A stretch of 64,000 bases of DNA from Ophiodon elongatus (taxonomy: Eukaryota > Chordata > Actinopteri > Perciformes > Hexagrammidae): positions 2,857,001 to 2,921,000 of the forward strand of contig JACSYO010000506.1 in NCBI GenBank assembly GCA_016806645.1. The letters are read 5' to 3'. Of this stretch, positions 50,357 through 61,766 are shown piece by piece. The notes beneath the pieces are model-generated. The model ran no database searches, had not been told where the DNA came from, and saw only the letters and a list, made by a program, of their open reading frames with translations. Each line of letters opens with the position of its first letter. The first letter of the stretch is position 1. Made by a program: the position numbers and the translations under genes.

Positions 50357-53349
50357 CTGAAGGGGCACAGACAAATATCAGCATAAACAAACTTACACAC
50401 ATAACCAGAGCTTACTGTACTATTTCAAGAGCTCAAAAATGTATTTCAAAGCACTTAGAAGGAATAAACTCTCTGGTTGCATCATCTTCAAAACACTTCA
50501 TCCCTCTCTGAGTGAGTCAGAAGAATACTGCAATCCTACTCAAAAAATAAAAAAATGTCCAGATGCCCACCAGCGTTTTGTGGACGAACAAAAACAGCTC
50601 TGCTGGACACTCATTCTGTCTTTATATAAGCAATAAAAACTATAAAGAGTTGACAAAATGGTAAGATAAACTGCATGCTCAGAGCATTTACTCACAGAGA
50701 CAAATATAGATGGTCAAATAGATACAACTGAGGCAGAAAATAAAAGTAAAAACGAGACTTCCTGTTTTCTTTATTTAATAAAAAAACAGCGAGTAAGTGA
50801 GACAGATATTAGATTTGACTGACTCACGGAGCCAATGAAAAATCTGTCATTTCAAGAGTAATGAAATGTATCACTGTTTCAGATCAAAACAGTTCCCATC
50901 TGTCTGGGATAACAGTAATGACACAAATCCTGTCTTAAAATCTCGCAATAAGAGACACAAAACCTAAATGCAAGACAAACTATCATTCAGTGAGGTGGTG
51001 GCTTACCCACAATGCACCAGATTGAGAATCGTATCCATGTGATGGCAGACAGTTTAAGCATGAGGTAGATGTTGACCAGCATGGCTGAAGCAGGTACAAA
51101 GGGCACACAGGGTGCCATGTAGGGCAGCCGCTTAGGATTCTCTGGCTGCTGGAGGATGATGATGACGAGCAAGGCAAGGAAGATGATGAAGAAGATTAAA
51201 AGCAGCAAAGCCCACCAGCGACCCTCCCCAATACTGCTCGCTCCTGAGGAGACAACAAAAAAGGAAACAATTAATTTCTGGTTACATTATACAGTAAATA
51301 CCTGTCTAAATGTGTCCATGTGTACTCACCAAAAATGATGAAGGAGCAGAAAGCAAAGATGGAAATGAAGAGGAGCAGCACACACACAGTAACAGTTTTC
51401 CCCGTGGCTGGAGTTGGCCTGTCCATCTTTCCCGGGAGGCCCAATCGGATCCTCAAGGTGTAGTAGCGCGGTCCAATGAGCTTTTTCAACTGCCGGGATA
51501 TCCCGCCCTCTGACTCCTCTGCTTCAATGCCAGTGGTCATATCCACTGTGCCATAGTTTGGGTGGCTGGCAGTGTAGGTGTTTTTATCTGGTTTGCCTAT
51601 CAGCATCTCGTTGTCGCCCAGTGACGGCAGGTTTTTGGCTCCACAGGTGTTAGTGGCCGGACCTCCGTACTCATCTGCTTCGCTGGTTGGTGAACAGGCT
51701 TCTTTCTCGCACTCAGCCAGAACGCCCTCCTTTTTCTTGTTGTTCTGCTCCTCGGACAGGAAGTTCACGAAGCCATGGATGTCGCCCTCAGGTTGGTAAC
51801 GCAGCAGGAGTACACACAGGCTTACCTGCAGACCAGGAGAGGGTACAATTTGTTTTTCTTTTAAGAGCAGAAAGACCCCATCGTCACAAAAAAGCGCTTT
51901 TTTTAGTATCCACTTCTTCCGAAAGTTGTGCACAATTAGTTTTTTTTTGTTTTTTGTTTAATTCTACTGACGTCACTTAGCATATCGTTGGCCAAAGTGC
52001 AAAACCTCCTATCTGCAAAATGATCCAGGAAAAGTGGGGAATAACCCTATCTGCACGTTGTATATAATCTTCTTTTAGTATTTTTTTTATTATTTTGTGT
52101 TTTGTATTATGTATTGGGTATCCTTAACAAGTATTTTTTGTATTCTCAAAAAAGTGCATTTTTCAGATAGGAGGTTTTGCTCTTCGCCCATCAATATGGA
52201 GCATTGCGTTGTAAGCATTTCATTCATGCATCAGTACCAGTGGCTCATTGGTGTCTCAGCTGATTGGCTACCAGCTAAGACCCGCTATTTATGTATATTT
52301 ACAGCTATCGCATAAGTCTGTATAATTCATGTGTTGGAGGGATTAGTTTTCCCAGCATCCCTGTTGCTGTGCACAATAATTGAAAGCTCCTTCAAAGAGC
52401 AGGGCCTTTTTCGCCAAATATGAGGAAGGAATTTATTTTCTTTTTGCAAATGTACGTGTCTCAGAATATATTTCTTTAATACATTGAGCTAAATATAGTA
52501 ACTTAGATGCACCCTGCATGTACACATATGGTCTATATAGCTGTGTCAATCATCATTATCAACTCACCAGGGTGTAGGCCAGCAGGGTTCCTATGGACAT
52601 CATCTCTATGAGGTCTCTGAGGCTTACCAGGAGGGACAGCAGGGCAGCCAGAAAGCCCGACACCACACAAGCAATAGCAGGGGTCTCTGTGTAGGAAGAC
52701 ACATTGGCCAGGAACCTAAACACACACGCACACACACGCGCACACACACAAATGAGTTAATTGAGCCTCAGTTGCACACGTTATTTAGATTGACATGAAA
52801 AATAATGAGCACTAAATAACTGTGTGGACTGACTTAAACAGCAGGCCGTCCCCCGCCATGGCATAGATGACCCTGGGCAAGGGGAACAGGGACCCCAGGA
52901 GGGATACAGTGAGTCCGGCTATGGAGCCCACCGCCACGATATACTTTGCGAACATACAGCCATGCACGGCAAACATCTCCATGAGCGGGGCGTCTGCGTC
53001 AATCTCATTGTACGGCACCATCAGAGTCAGGATCACAGAAACCTGGATGGAAGAGGGTTGGATAGGAAGAGGTTGTTAATTAATAAAGAGTTCTTTGTTG
53101 CAATATAAAAATATAAAAAAGGCAACCTGGTGTTTAGTCTGAAATATTGCAAAGTTTCTGCAGAGAAGAGGTAGTCAACAAATGTGCTCTCTGTGAAAGA
53201 TAATCTTTCATTTTCAAAGTGAAAGAAATATTTATGTAGCTTCATATAAAGCCACTATGTGTAGAATTTCGCACCTACAGTGGTAATATATAAAAACAAT
53301 GTGGAAGACTCCAATGCAGGTCATTACTCACTAGTTTTCCCAAGAATTT

Positions 53350-53401
<52 letters not shown>

Positions 53402-56400
53402 CTAATGAAGATCATGTGATATGATTAAAAACTTCAGAAAAGCTACTAAATGGACATTGTTGAGAATTTCTTCAGGGTCAGAAATTAACCTTGAACTTCA
53501 GCTTTTAAAAGGACAAGTGGTGTGCAAAACTGGGCCAACTCCATCTGCTGATGAAGATCATATGATATGATCAAAAGCTCCAGAAAAGGTACTAAATGGG
53601 CCTTCTAGTTAGACCGTTTGATGAACCCCTGAGCCACATCCTTACAGCCTCGCTTTACACTCGCATTCAGCACACCGCACATCGCGTCACATGAAAAGGG
53701 TTCATTCGTAATGCTTCCCTCTCTCTGTGTGTGCATGTGTGTACATGTGTGCGCAATTTTTATCCTCGTGTCTGACGTGTGAAATCATGCAGGGCCATCT
53801 GTCACGGATACTGTGCTGCAAAGGCAAGGGATTTGCTTGAACAGATTGCAGAAAAAGAGAGGAGAAAAGGCTTACCATCACAAAGAGGAAGATATATAGA
53901 TCATTTCCCTCCTGCTGTAGTAACCTGGTGCCCTTTAACCGTTTGTCCAATCTGGACACAGCCTGATCGACATTCAACAGTGTGTGTGAAGCAGTCAACG
54001 GGGACTCTACTAATCTAGAGGGGAATCCTAAAATAAATCCTGATTTAACATATTTGTCTGAGAGAGCAACGCTGATTCCAAGCTGTATCATACGGTGCCC
54101 ATTTTAGCTCGCTGTCAGCTAATTTTCAGCTTGCACATTCATGTTACTCCCCACCATGAATGAGGGTTTCCCAAAAGCACCAACCTCACTGCCCTTACTG
54201 AATATTATGTACTAACGCCCACTCAAGAGCATGGATGTGAGGGAATTCAACATGGAAAAACTGTCAGGGGAAGACCTGAAATTAGGTCTCATTTTGTAGA
54301 TTTCGGTTGAAGTTACACTCTCTCATTCAAGCTAACTGTTAAACCAATGCAGCCAGAGACATTATGTGACATGTAATGTGCTTCATGATTAAAGTAATCT
54401 TGAATCTTAAACTGCAGCAGCTACAGAAGATGCCTAAAGAGTGAGACAGTTCAAAGGAAGATGGAGATTAAGAGAAGTTGAGAAAATAGATTTGTGGAGA
54501 AGGGTTATTTGGAGAAATAGATGCAACTGGGAGAGAAAGAGAAAGAGAAAGAGAAAGAGAAAGAGAAAGATGAGGTATTCAAAGACAAGTAGAAGAGTTT
54601 TGAAGTTGGTGCAAGCTTTGGCCCCAGGCGATGTCGAAAAACTCTCCATCCTGATAGGCCGCTGTTACACTGTACCCATAGCAACAACCATCCAGCACAA
54701 ACGTGTCAAAGTCAAAGATCTGGTAGACTGTGCGAGCTGAATATGTAAAGATTAGTTGTGAGAAACACACCCACACAGTTAGTGCAGGGGGATGCATCGT
54801 GATGTTTGATCTTTCCATCCTTGTGTCAGACACTTCTCCGAATTTGGGGTCACACATTCAGTCTGTATTCACAAGTATGTTGATAAGAACTCGAAGGTAG
54901 CGCTCAAGGCAACGCATGAAGATGAAGAATGATGAATATAGAAGCAGATGTAGATTGTTACAGTTACAAATTGAAATAAATGAGTATGCCACAAAATGAT
55001 CAAAACATCTACTCAAATTCTGTTTTATTCTCAATTCAGTGATTAAATTAAATTTTCACTACGTGGGTGTATGAATCACAAACATTCAAGTCAGCCATGA
55101 AAACTGTGTTTAGCAGCTGTAGTGATACTTTGAGTGTTTTTTTGCAGTCTCATGCCACGGAATGCTAACAAATGGAAACAAATGAAGCAATAATTATTCC
55201 TGTTTGTGTACATATTTGGATCATATGTCTGTGGTCGTCAAGGTAAAACTCACAGAGACATAGGCAGTGAGGCAGGTGATGAGTGAGGCAGTGATGGCAT
55301 AGGGGATGGAGGTGTTGGGACTCTTGGCCTCCTCTCCTGTTGTAGCAATGATGTCAAATCCAATGAAGGCATAGAAACAGGTGGCTGCACCCTGCATCAC
55401 CTGGAACAGAGCAGAAGTACGAGAAATGATTTTCATAAAGATATAGCAGATGGGGTCTTAATCAAACCTCCCTTACTTGTGACTCAGCGTGTGTGTGTGC
55501 GTACCCCCGACCAGCCAAAGGGCAGGAATCTCCCATCGTCCCAGTTCTCTCCGTTGACGAAGAACAGCCCGGCGATCATCATGAACACCCACACGATGAG
55601 GTTGATGACGTTCAGCACGTTGTTGAAGCCCACAGAGTTCTTCACTCCCAAAGCAACGATCACCGTCACCACCAGGGCTATCAGCAGCGCCAGCAGGTCT
55701 GGGTACGACTGCTCCCCTTTACCTGCAGGAGGCGGTTGGGAATAGCACAAAGATATTATAGTTGTACACAGTGTACCTGTGAAATCCAAGCACCTTGGTG
55801 GTGGGCGATGCAAGTTTTGCTCTAAAACAAATTTTGAGAACGTTTTTTTCCAACGCATTTTGTTGCCCTCCTTTTCTCAGCAAATGCAGCTGCTCAGTTA
55901 GTTAGTTGGAGTTTGATTGAGCAAATTGCAACCGCCGAGGAAGGCAGCGAAATGAAAGCTTGGCAAACAACAACTAAGTTAGACCTTATGTTGATATGTT
56001 CAAACTCCAAACTAAGTAGACCATTATCAACTAATTAAAGCCACTCAAAACAATGCTCGCTCACTGAGAAAAACGCAAAGTATATTTGTCTGATTTCTTG
56101 TATAAATAACTTGTTTAATTTGTTTTAGCCTTGGCAAAATTGAATATACACTTATATTTGCAACATCAACAAAACAATTCTTGTCAGGTACAGTAAACTG
56201 TCAACCACACTAAAGAATTACATTGAATGCACTGTATCACAATATGAATAATTATACTGCCCAACTCAACAATGCACAGGAAGTCAGTCTTTATAAATAA
56301 ACACATGTGGTCACACATACGAATGAGACATATTTTGAGCTAAATTCCACACTTTCCCCGCGGTGTGGAGAAACTGATGTTTATCTCCAGCAGGAAAAGG

Positions 56401-58100
56401 AAACATTAACTTTCCATTATGGCGTGGAACAGCTGGCCATGCTGCTTATCATGTGACCACTACCACCGCTTTGACAGTGTCCAACAGGAAGAGACTGTCA
56501 GGGCGGTGTCACCCAGATAGGCACAGCTGGCACACAAATCAGATATAGTGTTACACCACATTAGCGGGCATTCCCCTCATGGTTCGGTTTATGACCTGGA
56601 AAACTGTGTTGCATGAATCATTTAGAAATCCAAGATGCTCCATCCGCTCTTACTTTCCATAATGACATGATTTCCAAGATAAGCAGTGAAACATCGTTTC
56701 GATGCTCCATGGAAAAGAAAAAGAAAAAAAGTCTGATGGAACGTTCCCAGATGATGTTACTTTCATTTGTATGAAATGAACTGTCATTCAAACACAGTTG
56801 TGCGTTGAGCCAGTGTCTCACAAAATCTCACCAGTGATACAGATGACAATGGGCTTCTCTTACATGTTGAGAAGGCAATTTATGACAGACCGGCAGCAAA
56901 GATAAGAGTTTATTAAATCTGCTTCTTTAGGGTCAACAGATTGGCATGGCTGTCATTCAATCCAGGATAACTCAGGATAAAGCCACTACCGAAAAAAGTA
57001 TTTGAACAAGAACTATCTCTGACCCTCTTGTGGAGGGTGGGGGAGTAAAAGGCTTCCTTTCTCTCTCGAGGTCACTTGGGTGAATTTTGTGTTTAGAGCT
57101 TTGAAAGCAAGCTTTGCTTGACAATTTACTTTATCTGACAGATGAGAAGCTGTAAATAAAAAGTGGAGAAAAACTACTGCAATCAAAATAAAAGATGTGC
57201 TGAGATCATATTCTCCCCTGTAAATAGAAACACCTTCTATTCGCTATAAACTGCCATATATATGTCCATATGTTATATGTCAGCTATTTCCAAGGTATTT
57301 GAGTATTTTTCCCCAGCAGGGAACACAGAAAATAGTAAATTTGCTGAGCTTTCTTCCTTCACATGCTGACTATCAATTATGAAACAGCATGAGTTCCGAA
57401 AACCATCCCTACTGTATTACTGACAACAGCAATGCAAATCTGAGACATTACCTACATCTCATATTGATCCAAATCCTGAAACTAAAACTCACAATAAAAC
57501 GGTTTCAAAGCAAATTGTAATAATTATCTAAGTAAAACTCCAGCTGCCACAGGCACACATCCTTCTCCACTCACCCAAGCCCCTGAGCGTTCCAATGTGT
57601 GAAATCATGAAGTTGCTGATGCTATGATTGGCCAGTGAGTCTGCCATGCTGCTGAGAGCCGACGCCCCCGCCGCAGTGCCGATCAGATACTCCAGAATCA
57701 AGTTCCAGCCGATGAAAAACGCCACACACTCGCCCACGGTCACGTAGCTGTACGTGTAGGCCGAACCCGTGGTCTTAGGCACCCGCACGCCAAACTCTGC
57801 ATAACATACTCCTGTGGGACAGATGAGGAGACAGAAACAGACACACGTTCATAACAGTGATATGACTGTAGTATCATGCGTGAAAGGCAGCGTTGAAGTA
57901 TTGATAGGCGCATTAAGGTGGTACTCTAATATCCCCCGAGTGCCTTTTATATTACAGCTTTGCCCGTATAATGTCTTTGCCCTTGTTCCAAATGCATAGA
58001 TATTAAAAGGCTGTTTGTATAAATCATACTGTATCGGTGTAATGGGGATGCGTATGAAAGTAATCTTTATACTGTGGCCTATACTACGTTATAATCAGCC

Positions 58101-58192
<92 letters not shown>

Positions 58193-58557
58193 GTGAGAGA
58201 CAGTAAGAGAGTGTTTAACATCTGCATGTGTGCATTCGCTCTAGTCTCACCTGACAGTATGGAGGCCACAGCGGCGATAATGAAGGACACAATGACCCCC
58301 GGGCCGGCCATCTCCTTGGCGACCAGCCCCGAGACCACATACATCCCTGTTCCGACGCAGCTGCCCACGCCCAGCGACACCAGGTCCACTGTAGATAAGA
58401 CCCGCGCCAGTCTGGTCCCGTGTGAGCTCGTGCCCGAGACGGCCGAATCCAACATGGACTCCACAGGTTTGGTCCTCAGGACACGGGTCGTAAAGGTGTT
58501 CCATTTCGAGCGCCATTGTACCCTCCGAGGGTTTAGCTTCTCTACCAGACTGGTCAT
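50058..58557 (-). CDS. slc7a14: SLC7A14 amino-acid transporter, complete coding span (nine exons, 765 aa)
   Basis: SLC7A14 belongs to the cationic amino-acid transporter branch of SLC7, with about 14 predicted membrane segments. It localises to lysosomes/endosomes and is expressed in brain and retina; human variants cause retinitis pigmentosa, and lysosomal GABA uptake has been reported. The nine exons sum to 2298 bases including TGA, or 765 residues (human 771). Landmarks: RRVQW and LRTKPVESML near the N-terminus, GSCVGTGMYVVSGLVAKEMA (residues 66-85) in segment 1, TGSAYTYSYVTVGE, GFDIIATTGEEAKSPNTSIP, AMAGDGLLF, ETPAIACVVSGF, a long hydrophilic loop (about 434-545) with CGAKNLPSLGDNEMLIGK and HPNYGTVDMTTGIEA, then LQQPENPKRLPYMAP. 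All eight introns have GT-AG ends and preserve frame. The C-terminal tail after STYQRYD is the least conserved part. cldn11 is the convergent neighbour, as in mammals. Teleost a/b duplicate status is unknown. Confidence 0.97.
51007..51243 (-). CDS. slc7a14: slc7a14 coding exon 8
   Basis: 237 bases (ASSIGEGRWWALLLLIFF to IRFSIWCIV). The preceding intron is only 86 bp. Acceptor CCTCAG|GAGCG, donor GTGG|GTAAGC; both junctions phase 1. Confidence 0.95.
51330..51825 (-). CDS. slc7a14: slc7a14 coding exon 7
   Basis: 496 bases, the largest exon, covering one membrane segment, the long hydrophilic loop, and the segment VTVCVLLLFISIFAFCSF. Acceptor CTGCAG|GTAAGC, donor TTTG|GTGAGT, phase 1. Confidence 0.95.
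51981..52199. mobile_element. MITE in slc7a14 intron 6
   Basis: Terminal inverted repeats of about 38 bp: the left end contains GCAAAACCTCCTATCTGCAA, and the right end reverse-complemented contains GCAAAACCTCCTATCTGAAA, with a further matching stretch outside. The interior is AT-rich and non-coding. Exact ends and target-site duplication are not certain. Confidence 0.75.
52568..52715 (-). CDS. slc7a14: slc7a14 coding exon 6
   Basis: 148 bases (KFLANVSSYTETPAIACVV to LLAYTL). The acceptor TGTGTTTAG|G is preceded by a TG-rich tract instead of a normal polypyrimidine tract. The donor is CTG|GTGAGT, phase 0. The upstream intron is 118 bp. Confidence 0.94.
52716..52751. repeat. (TG)n tract at the slc7a14 exon 6 acceptor (sense strand)
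   Basis: On the transcribed-sense (minus) strand, TG repeats with CG interruptions run to within 4 bases of the TTTAG acceptor, replacing the polypyrimidine tract. Confidence 0.9.
52834..53042 (-). CDS. slc7a14: slc7a14 coding exon 5
   Basis: 209 bases (VSVILTLMVPYNEIDADAP to AMAGDGLLF). The acceptor is TCCAG|GTTTC. The donor TTTAA|GTCAGT departs from consensus at -1 and +3, but it is the only nearby GT that keeps frame with exon 6. Ends in phase 2. Confidence 0.93.
53349..53397. repeat. (AT)n microsatellite
   Basis: About 24 AT dinucleotides with one CA interruption, in slc7a14 intron 4. Confidence 0.95.
53401..53615. repeat. Direct repeat pair in slc7a14 intron 4
   Basis: Two roughly 60-bp units start at 53401 and 53547 (GCT(A/G)ATGAAGATCAT, GATATGAT(T/C)AAAA, CAGAAAAG(C/G)TACTAAATGG). 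The motif resembles a common fish interspersed repeat. The first unit directly follows the (AT)n tract. Confidence 0.8.
54531..54570. repeat. (GAGAAA)n hexanucleotide repeat
   Basis: Six to seven copies of a GAGAAA unit in slc7a14 intron 4. Confidence 0.93.
55254..55400 (-). CDS. slc7a14: slc7a14 coding exon 4
   Basis: 147 bases, exactly 49 codons (VMQGAATCFYAFIGFD to LTAYVS). The preceding intron is only 104 bp. The donor is TCT|GTGAGT; the exon is phase 0 at both ends. Confidence 0.95.
55505..55722 (-). CDS. slc7a14: slc7a14 coding exon 3
   Basis: 218 bases (KGEQSYPDLLALLIALVV through FLPFGWSG). Acceptor CTGCAG|GTAAAG, donor CGGGG|GTACGC, ending in phase 0. It includes GVKNSVGFNNVLNV, a typical SLC7A14 segment. 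Confidence 0.95.
55723..57574 (-). other. slc7a14 intron 2
   Basis: 1.85 kb of intron; no exon, gene or recognised element seen inside it. Confidence 0.7.
57575..57811 (-). CDS. slc7a14: slc7a14 coding exon 2
   Basis: 237 bases, beginning GVCYAEFGVRVPKTTGSAYT and ending near GTLRGLG. Acceptor CCCACAG|GAGTA, donor TTGG|GTGAGT; both junctions phase 1. Confidence 0.95.
58102..58188. repeat. (TG)n microsatellite in slc7a14 intron 1
   Basis: About 43 TG units with one CG interruption on the plus strand, hence (CA)n in the slc7a14 transcript, starting about 60 bases after the exon 1 donor. Confidence 0.97.
58251..58557 (-). CDS. slc7a14: slc7a14 coding exon 1
   Basis: Residues 1-102: cytoplasmic N-terminus and first two membrane segments. 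ATG at 58557-58555; the start aligns with the vertebrate protein (N-terminus then NPRRVQW). The donor is TCAG|GTGAGA, phase 1. A possible acceptor TTTTAG lies immediately before the ATG, consistent with a separate 5' non-coding exon. Confidence 0.95.
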
Positions 58558-60820
58558 ACTAAAAGCTAAAGGTCAAGTGTCAGAGTCAAAAGGGAAGAAT
58601 TTCACAAGGAAGAATTGGGAAGTTCTTTCTTTGATACTTTTCCTTTTGTACTTTTACTGTTTTCTTGTGAAAACAATCATGTACAGCACTGTGGAAGAAG
58701 AGATTTTCGTCATCCGAATATAGATTCAGAAGAAGATCGGGCTTTGTCTTGCTGCCTATGCTTCTGCAACCTCTCTCGTTTGTCCTCGTTTAGTGGAATG
58801 CCATCTTAGTTGTTCCCCACATGGTGAGAGAGAAAGTTATCTGAAAAACAAAGGTGGTATGATTTATTTTTATAGCATTTCACATGCCAACACACAGGAG
58901 CCCAGAGGTGGAGATGCATTACGCATTCGTCCATAAATGAAGCGTACCTGAATGAGGAAGCAGCTAATTATCAGTCCGCTCCCTGTAGCCTTGTTGCTAT
59001 AGTAGCCAAACTCATTAGTGACAACAATAGAGGCAAAATCTTTTTGTTTGTAACGGGGAGAGGGAGCAATATCTGTAATCATATGTACTTGCAGGTCTAC
59101 TGAACCTTCACATAACTGTATAAAGTTTCTTTGAGCACATACAGATTCAAACATGGCTTTCAGGCATCCAGCTCACATTACTGATGCACATGTAGAATAC
59201 GTGGCACTGAAATACTGTACTCAAGTACATCTTTGAGGTCTTTGAGGTGACCTTTACTAGATTTTACATACAAAACTCTGTAACCTCGTAAAGTACAGGT
59301 TTTGAAATTAAACAATTATCCTTGTAATGTTGTCCAATACACAAATAAAATCGAAACCAAATTTGTCAGAAATAAGAAGAAACTAACCTGGTAGTTTGTC
59401 TCCTACTGTGTAATATCATACTGTAGCTGCAATGCAAAAAGCCACTAAACTGTTTATTCAACCTTTAAAAATATCTCCTCAGCTCATATCACTACAGTGA
59501 ATCAACGACTTGAAAATGCTTTGTGTGTCAGAATAAATACGTAGCACACTGTTAGACAGAAACATGTAGCATGGAATAGGAATCTAGGCATCAGTGAAAC
59601 AATTAAAATCTGAATACTTTTTGCACAATTACAACAATTATGTATTATGTTTTAATAATAGAACATATTCAAACTGCAGAGGCTTTATTATACTTTTCAA
59701 CAGTGTCTCTGATGTCATATGAGTAACTGCTGTTGAAAAGAGAGCTATTATAGTCATCAATTACAGCTCAGTCCATCTCTCTCTCTCTCTCTCTCTCGCT
59801 CTCTACAGCAGTGAACTAACACTCACCATTCATCCACTTTGAACACAGCAAGCGCAAGTTACTGAACAAACACACACTCACATACCGCACACTCACATTG
59901 CCTCTCAGCTATAATATGAGCCACTCAAATGATGGCTGCAATTACCCAGCTGTTTAACCAGAGTAGGCCCGGGGCCGCTGTTGTCTCTGCACTTAGTGGG
60001 AGTGGGAGCATGTGCAGAGATAGAAAAAGCTCAAAAGGTGATTTAATTTGTGTGTGGTGGTGAGTGTGAGGAGGGGCAGGGGCCATTAAACCATCACAAG
60101 GCCAACTCACAAGTATCCTGATTGTACCGTGATGAAATCAAATTCACAAATCAGCAAGAGAAGTGCCAGTGCCAGTGAGCGAGCATGCACGATAGCCGGG
60201 GCCATCCAAAATGGAATGCAGCCGTCGTTAGTGATTTCAATTTTCCTAATTTGACTTGAAGACAAAATGTCTGCTAAGGAAGCAGTCTTTACAGGTTTAT
60301 TGAAAATAAAAAGCACTGTGCTCCCATAAGATGTATTGTCATTGTTTTGTTCGAGCAGACAATGACCGTCATCAAGAGGAGCAGTTAGTTTACCTGCCAG
60401 TTATGTTTTAACAACTCAAAAGTGGCCCATTTTATCCATTGAGTAAAGTATACATTTCTGAATCAAAATCATTTTTTTAATTGTTATATTCCTAAAGATT
60501 CCCACCTCTACTCAAGATAGTGTTTCTGTTTAATGTAGCATCATAACAGAGTGGTGCAGGGATGACGTATTGTTGGCCAACCCAGGACGTTAACATCGCA
60601 CTGGGTCCATCAACAAAAAGCCAAGGGGATTTTTCCAGAGGATTTTGGATTATTGCAGAAAGTAACATAACATAATTCCCATGTATTTTTCAGCAAGATA
60701 ATCTTCACAAAAAAAACACAATTTTAAGAAGTAACAGAGAAGTAAAAAGCTAGTGTTAGGCTATAGCTAGTGTTAGGCTATAAACGGACTACACTACACT
60801 GTTCTCCAGTTGGGCTTCGT

Positions 60821-60821
<1 letters not shown>

Positions 60822-60880
<59 letters not shown>
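60822..60880. repeat. (TG)n microsatellite
   Basis: A pure run of about 29 TG dinucleotides. Confidence 0.97.
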
Positions 60881-60883
<3 letters not shown>

Positions 60884-61671
60884 GGCCAGACAAACCTCAA
60901 CAGCTTTAATTAAAGAAACTGCTGCCTATGCACGTATCCAATCACACTCTGCAAACTCACATAAAAAAAAAAGTGGCAGCTTGGGACCAAATGGTCTCTG
61001 TTTTGAGATTGTTACGTTTATAAGATATGTATTGACTACACGCACTGAGATCTTTCATCATCCCGTATCACAAATCAAATCATGCAAGCAGCTTGTTTTT
61101 CAATACATCTGTGACATTTTAATATTCTCTGGCTATTTTAATTGACAGTGACCACCACCTGCTCTGTGTTGAGCGCGAGCTATTTGAACAGTCATAGATC
61201 AACAAAACGGAGCTGCACAAAGCATTGTGGCAGCAGGTGTTCCATCTCACCGTGCCGGGAAACTGACTACGTTTTACTAACAGTCCTCCCCTGGGACAAA
61301 GGTTTGTATAAGAGCATTTAACATTTATGGAACACAAAGTCTACGGGACTTTTCAAAACAAGTTGAAAGGTTTTTTACAGTTGAATGATTGAAACTAAAT
61401 AACATTTTATATTAAATCAATGATAAATACACAGCTAAACAAACAACGTGTTTTAAATATAATTTAAAGGACGATAAAGGACTTGAGTCCTTGACTAAAG
61501 CATTTTCTCATGGATTATTTCAGTTACCAAAGGAAAAAAAGGAATCCCATGATGTTTTGTGACTGTATGTTTTTCATCATCTAGATGAAGATTGAACATT
61601 TATGATTTCCAATAATACAATGTAATACTATACGTAATGTTTTAGATGCTGGTGCAGACAACCTTCTATAC

Positions 61672-61766
61672 TTTGACATTTTGGAAAATATGCTTTGCTC
61701 GCTTCCCAAGTGAGATTGGAGGATCAATAAACCACCAAGAAAGCAAATATTTCCCAAAAAGTCAAA
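61672..61766. mobile_element. Short palindromic repeat element related to family C
   Basis: The left arm TTTGACATTTTGGAAAATAT is an inverted match to the right arm, whose reverse complement is TTTGACTTTTTGGGAAATAT, about 95 bp end to end. The left arm also resembles the start of the repeat at 24110-24350 (GACATTTTGAGAAATACGCTT). It looks like an internally deleted MITE. Confidence 0.6.

Noticed and set aside
58870..59154. 94-codon minus-strand frame upstream of slc7a14 as an extra coding exon
   Set aside because: No similarity to SLC7A14, whose N-terminus is already accounted for at 58557; there is no linking splice evidence.
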